Part shown: in pieces, positions 5,616-8,140 of the stretch
Position numbering within the stretch: the first letter of the stretch is position 1
How the letters are laid out: each line of letters opens with the position of its first letter
Origin: Propionibacteriaceae bacterium
GTDB taxonomy: Bacteria > Actinomycetota > Actinomycetes > Propionibacteriales > Propionibacteriaceae
DNA: 8,140 bases
Reading direction: 5' to 3'
Assembly (NCBI GenBank): GCA_027346035.1
Contig: DAIESZ010000335.1
Location: 1-8,140, forward strand
Made by a program: the position numbers and the translations under genes
The notes under the pieces: model-generated
The model's database searches: none
What the model saw: only the letters and a program-made list of their open reading frames with translations
What the model was told of the DNA's origin: nothing

Positions 5616-6450
5616 GGGTCACCTCCGCCGCCTTCATCGGGACGCCGAGCGGCGTCACGAACATGGGTTCGGCAGAGTGGTACACCGGCAGGGACAGTCG
5701 CTCGGCGAACACGTCCGGGGCCGCTCGGAAGGAGCTGGACCCGCCGACCAGGTAGACGGCGTCCACAGGCTCGCCGGAGATGGCTGCCGCCGCGATCGTC
5801 GCCATCTTCTCGAGCGTCGGACGGACGATGCCGAAGACTTCGGCGGCGTGGCGAGGATCCTTCTTGTGAGCCTCGGCCTGGTCGTAGGAGATACCGAGGG
5901 CACCCGCCAGCACCAGGTCGATGTGGTGACCACCTGTGGGTTCGTCGACCGAGCACACGACCTGCCCGCCCCTCAGCACCGAGACGCCCGTCGTGCCGTG
6001 GCCGATGTCGATGACGGCGCCGTCGGTGACACCCAGTGCTCGTGCTGCGGCCACTGGCTAGTCGACCACGTCCTCCGGGCGCAGTTCGCAGGCCTCCAGC
6101 ACGTTGGTGAAGATCTTGCGGGTCGCGGCTGATTGACCGGGGGGGATCGAGACACTGGCGGTCGCGAACCGGTGGCTGAGCCGGTGCTCGAGAATGGCAC
6201 GAAGCTCGCGCACCGCCTGGACGGCTCCGGCCCAATCGACGACGATTCCGTCCCGGACGACGGTTGACTGCTGCCAGGCCCCTGCGACGGGCGCATTTTC
6301 CCCGTCGATGACCGCCAGGACGATGTTGGCGGTGCCTAGGTCGACACCCAGGCGAAGACCTTGGCGAGTGTCGGAGCACAATCCGTCCCGGACCTGGGAC
6401 GCGAACGTGCGGATCGAGCCCTCGGGACGGGTGGTTCGACGGGGATCCAT
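5602..6450 (-). pseudogene. eutJ: EutJ-like actin/Hsp70-fold chaperone, interrupted by an in-frame TAG
   Basis: This is an EutJ homologue (normally about 280 residues), an actin/Hsp70-fold ATPase proposed to act as a chaperone for compartment enzymes. Here 282 codons run in one frame but codon 131 is TAG (6060-6058). The first part (130 residues from ATG 6450) has the phosphate-1 motif GVDLGTANIVLAV (35-47) and ends ELRPEDVVD. After the TAG the frame continues P-V-A-A-A-R-A-L, then phosphate-2 AVIDIGHGTTGVSVL and the adenosine motif VYLVGGSSSF (about 232-241). Homologues read V-D-E-P-V-A-A-A here, so one G-to-T change (GAG to TAG) explains the stop. All else looks intact. It may be a fresh pseudogene, a sequencing error, a suppressed stop, or two separately translated halves (GTG at 6054). 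The ATG at 6450 is preferred to an upstream GTG at 6459. The gene lies between pduL and the PduM-like gene. Confidence 0.85.
5619..5626 (-). promoter_or_regulatory. Shine-Dalgarno sequence for the flavoprotein/PduM-like gene
   Basis: GGAGGTGA on the minus strand is a near-perfect anti-16S match. It lies inside the end of eutJ. It places translation initiation at tandem GTG codons (5615-5613 and 5612-5610), six or nine bases after the GGAGG core. Confidence 0.7.
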
Positions 6451-6451
6451 G

Positions 6452-7099
6452 TCAACCACCTCGCACCAGCTGCATCCGGTCGCCGGTCTTCAGCCCGAGG
6501 GCGTTCGCCTCGTCCGTGTCCAGGTGGGTCTCGAGGACGTAGGAGTCCTTCACCCGGACCAGGAAGTGGTCGAGCGTCCCACCCCGCGGCGCGTCGACGT
6601 GCAGGTTGACGCGTTCGCCGTCGGTGAGACCCAGTCGCCGGGCATCCTCGATGCCCATGTGGATGTGCCGCCCGGCGACGATGGCCGCGTTCGGGAGGTG
6701 AATCCGGCCGGCCGGTCCCTCCAGATCGACGGGGGCGGCACCGTCCAGGGTGCCGGAATCCAGCACCGGTGCATCGATCCCGAGAGCCCGGGCGTCGGTG
6801 AAGCTCAACTCGACCTGCGAGCAGCGTCGGAACGGTCCCATGACCCGCACATTCGTGAAGTGCCCACGCGGCCCGCTCACGGTGAGGCGCTCGGCGGCCG
6901 CGAACTCGCCTCGCTGACGGACGGGTCGATAGACGGTCATGTCGGCCCGACCGAAGAGCTCCCGGAAGTGCGCCTCGGTCAGGTGGACGTGACGGTGTGA
7001 CACGCCGACCACGACCGAGGAGTCGTCGACGCCGAGCGCCTTCGAGATCACGCGCCGGGTGATCTCGGCGATCAGCGTCGCCTCCGTCGTGGGGCTCAT
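6452..7099 (-). CDS. pduL: Phosphate propanoyltransferase PduL
   Basis: This 215-residue PduL-type phosphotransacylase converts propionyl-CoA plus phosphate to propionyl-phosphate and free CoA, recycling CoA inside the compartment. It is unrelated in fold to Pta. Two similar domains are visible, each with a metal-binding His motif: VGVSHRHVHLT (31-41, His37 and His39) and AGRHIHMGIEDARRLGL (142-158, His145 and His147). A further conserved His192 is in ETHLDTDEANALGL. These fit the di-zinc site known for PduL. Residues about 5-23 (TEATLIAEITRRVISKALG) form an amphipathic helix before the core, as in shell-targeted PduL enzymes. The ATG at 7099 follows the pduJ stop by two bases, with AAGG about 10 bases upstream inside pduJ. 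The stop overlaps the initiation region of eutJ. The propionyl substrate is inferred from context; the family also uses acetyl-CoA. Confidence 0.95.
   Translation of the reverse strand: MSPTTEATLIAEITRRVISKALGVDDSSVVVGVSHRHVHLTEAHFRELFGRADMTVYRPVRQRGEFAAAERLTVSGPRGHFTNVRVMGPFRRCSQVELSFTDARALGIDAPVLDSGTLDGAAPVDLEGPAGRIHLPNAAIVAGRHIHMGIEDARRLGLTDGERVNLHVDAPRGGTLDHFLVRVKDSYVLETHLDTDEANALGLKTGDRMQLVRGG
6457..6462 (-). promoter_or_regulatory. Shine-Dalgarno sequence that sets the eutJ start
   Basis: GAGGTG on the minus strand ends six bases before the ATG at 6450-6448 and lies over the pduL stop region. It favours this ATG over the in-frame GTG at 6459, which would have no ribosome-binding site at useful spacing and adds only three residues. 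Confidence 0.6.
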
Positions 7100-7101
7100 C
7101 T

Positions 7102-7383
7102 TCAGACCTTGGCCGGCTGCGGGAGCAGCAACTCCACGTCGGCATGGGGTCGCGGGATCACGTGCTTGGACACGAGCTCGCCGACGGCGGCGGCTGCGGA
7201 GGCACCGGCAGCGACCGCGGCGCTGACCGCGCCCACATCGCCGCGCACCATGACCGTCACGAGCCCGGAGCCGATCTTCTCGGAACCGAGCAGCCTGACG
7301 TTGGCCGACTTGGTCATCGCGTCCGCGGCTTCGATGGCGGCCACGAAACCCCTCGTCTCCACGAGGCCCAGGGCTTCACTCAT
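7102..7383 (-). CDS. pduJ: BMC-H hexameric shell protein (PduJ/PduA type)
   Basis: A 93-residue single-domain BMC protein that should form the flat hexamers of the shell facets. It is nearly canonical: [20 protein letters not shown] at the N terminus, the hexamer-edge Lys25, the pore loop [10 protein letters not shown] (35-44, with Ser39 facing the pore as in PduA/PduJ), the VRGDVGAV run (46-53) and [11 protein letters not shown] (74-84). The ALGLVET start and the position after pduK suggest PduJ; PduA is almost the same fold and cannot be excluded. The ATG at 7383 overlaps the stop of the upstream BMC gene by four bases (ATGA), and AAGGAGGAG (7386-7394) gives a very strong ribosome-binding site, as expected for an abundant shell protein. 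The Ser-lined pore would suit passage of polar diol, as shown for enteric PduA. Confidence 0.97.
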   Translation of the reverse strand: MSEALGLVETRGFVAAIEAADAMTKSANVRLLGSEKIGSGLVTVMVRGDVGAVSAAVAAGASAAAAVGELVSKHVIPRPHADVELLLPQPAKV

Positions 7384-7865
7384 TTCTCCTCCTTGTTGTT
7401 GGACTGCTCATCGGTCCGCACGCGCGGGGATGGTGTCGGTTTGCCGCGGGATCTCCTGCTCGGCGTCGCCCGCGCGGGCGGTGGAGCGCTTCCGGCGGCG
7501 GGTGGTGCCGCCGCGGCGTCAGGCACCGCCGGTACCTGGCCGGTGACTCGCGTGGCAACTACCCGCGTGGGGGCCGTGCCCACCGACGCCACCGACCTCA
7601 CGAGGGGCCCTATCTGGGGGTCGGGCCGGGGAATGACACGGGTTGAGACGACCCGGTTGATCTCGGTGGCCGCAGCGGCGGCCGCGGCCACGGCGGCGTT
7701 CACGGCGCCGACCCGTCCGAGCACCTTGATCGTGACCATGCCCATGCCACGGGCGAGTTCGTATCCGATCAGGGTGACGTCGGCGGCCTTGCAGGCGACA
7801 TCGGCCGCCTCGTCGGCGGCGGTGAGGCCCACCACCTCGACGAGCCCGAGGGCTTGCTGTTCCAT
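7380..7865 (-). CDS. pduK: Tailed BMC-H shell protein (PduK-like)
   Basis: This 161-residue protein has one BMC domain (about 1-90) and a long C-terminal tail. The domain starts [20 protein letters not shown], has the pore loop [13 protein letters not shown] (34-46, one residue longer than in the next shell gene, with a Gly-Met-Gly turn instead of Gly-Ser-Gly), and ends [13 protein letters not shown]. The tail (about 91-161) is rich in Ala, Pro and Arg, net basic until the final acidic/Asn residues ([11 protein letters not shown]), and looks disordered. The length matches enteric PduK (about 160), but that protein has a Cys-rich, iron-sulfur-like tail; here the only cysteine is Cys25 in the BMC domain. 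It may form minor facet hexamers with a surface tail. The start is fixed by GGTGGAGGAATC before ATG 7865, 12 bases after pduH. PduK is assigned by architecture and synteny. Confidence 0.88.
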   Translation of the reverse strand: MEQQALGLVEVVGLTAADEAADVACKAADVTLIGYELARGMGMVTIKVLGRVGAVNAAVAAAAAAATEINRVVSTRVIPRPDPQIGPLVRSVASVGTAPTRVVATRVTGQVPAVPDAAAAPPAAGSAPPPARATPSRRSRGKPTPSPRVRTDEQSNNKEEK

Positions 7866-7877
7866 GATTCCTCCACC

Positions 7878-8140
7878 TCAGGGCGTGCGTGGGAAAGGGA
7901 CAAGGGGCATCCGTTTGACGATCCGCGCGGCGTTGGCCCCGAGGGCCCGGTCGCGCTCGACCGTCTCGTTGAGGAGGCCGACGATGTACGGCCTGCCCTC
8001 GGGCAGCTTGTCGGTGGTGATGACCACATAGTCGAGGCTGACGCCGACGCCGACACCGACTCGAGAAGCCAGCCCCGCGCTGGCGGCCAACTCGAGGGGG
8101 TTCAAGTTGTCTGACGTGGTCAGGCGCACGGGAACCCCCT
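7878..8140 (-). CDS. pduH: Diol/glycerol dehydratase reactivase small subunit (PduH/DhaG-like), C-terminal part
   Basis: About 87 residues of the small subunit of the B12-dependent dehydratase reactivating factor, which with PduG exchanges damaged cobalamin on the dehydratase. The frame stays open to the right edge and reads (E)GVPVRL upstream of a GTG at 8129. Family members contain EEG-P at that place, so I treat the gene as cut by the window rather than starting at the GTG. Other signatures are ASRVGVGVGV, the DKLPEGRPY segment, and the C-terminal LGANAARIVKRMPL, corresponding to the NNAARLVKGIPF ending of enteric PduH. The full family length is about 110-120 residues, so roughly 30 are missing. 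A purine run AGGGGG lies five bases before the GTG and could mislead start prediction. The gene predicts a B12-dependent dehydratase (pduCDE) and pduG upstream. Confidence 0.82.
   Translation of the reverse strand, partial: GVPVRLTTSDNLNPLELAASAGLASRVGVGVGVSLDYVVITTDKLPEGRPYIVGLLNETVERDRALGANAARIVKRMPLVPFPRTP

Noticed and set aside
4578..6014. Long plus-strand open frame antisense to pduN, the PduM-like gene and eutJ (478 codons)
   Set aside because: It spans several real minus-strand genes, has shadow-like composition and no recognisable domain.
5602..6459. Treating the two eutJ pieces as two unrelated genes
   Set aside because: Both lie in one reading frame with no lost or added bases, and together they make one family-length protein. 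A natural split is kept only as an alternative.
8127..8129. GTG with an AGGGGG run upstream as the true start of pduH
   Set aside because: The frame is open upstream and encodes GVP, preceded by a codon ending in AG, matching the EEG-P part of the family. The gene would also be too short if it began here.
1..8140. Mobile element, CRISPR array or tRNA in the window
   Set aside because: I saw no transposase or integrase motif, no regularly spaced direct repeats and no tRNA-like cloverleaf on either strand.

Overview
The window is GC-rich throughout and codes tightly on both sides. It looks like an actinomycete (high-GC Gram-positive) chromosome. I infer this from base composition, frequent GTG starts and the style of the flanking genes; no marker gene proves it.

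Most of the window (about 8140 down to 2107, minus strand) is the distal part of one bacterial microcompartment operon of the propanediol-utilization (Pdu) type. In transcription order it reads: end of the diol/glycerol dehydratase reactivase small subunit (PduH, cut by the right edge), a tailed BMC-H shell protein (PduK-like), a canonical BMC-H shell protein (PduJ/PduA), the phosphotransacylase PduL, an EutJ-like actin/Hsp70-fold chaperone, a flavoprotein-PduM-like protein, the BMC vertex pentamer PduN/EutN, the adenosyltransferase PduO and the CoA-acylating aldehyde dehydrogenase PduP. The order H-K-J-L-(EutJ)-M-N-O-P closely follows the enteric pdu order H-J-K-L-M-N-O-P. Genes abut or overlap, so one polycistronic message is likely. 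Its promoter, and presumably the shell and dehydratase genes pduABCDEG, should lie beyond the right edge.

PduH (with PduG) reactivates the B12-dependent dehydratase, and PduO makes its adenosylcobalamin. The dehydratase would make propionaldehyde inside the shell. PduP converts it to propionyl-CoA and PduL to propionyl-phosphate, recycling CoA inside the compartment. PduJ, PduK and PduN build facets and vertices.

The most striking anomaly is in eutJ. An in-frame TAG at 6058-6060 replaces what should be the conserved Glu of a V-D-E-P-V-A-A-A motif (GAG to TAG, one base), while the frame and homology continue unbroken on both sides.

The left part (1-2106) is flanking chromosome. It holds the 3' end of an aldo/keto reductase gene (plus strand), a strong hairpin terminator in the convergent gap, and a minus-strand pair: a SAM-dependent methyltransferase followed by a DUF488 protein. 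These lie downstream of pduP across a 120-base gap containing possible terminator hairpins. I see no tRNA, rRNA, CRISPR array, insertion sequence or integrase.
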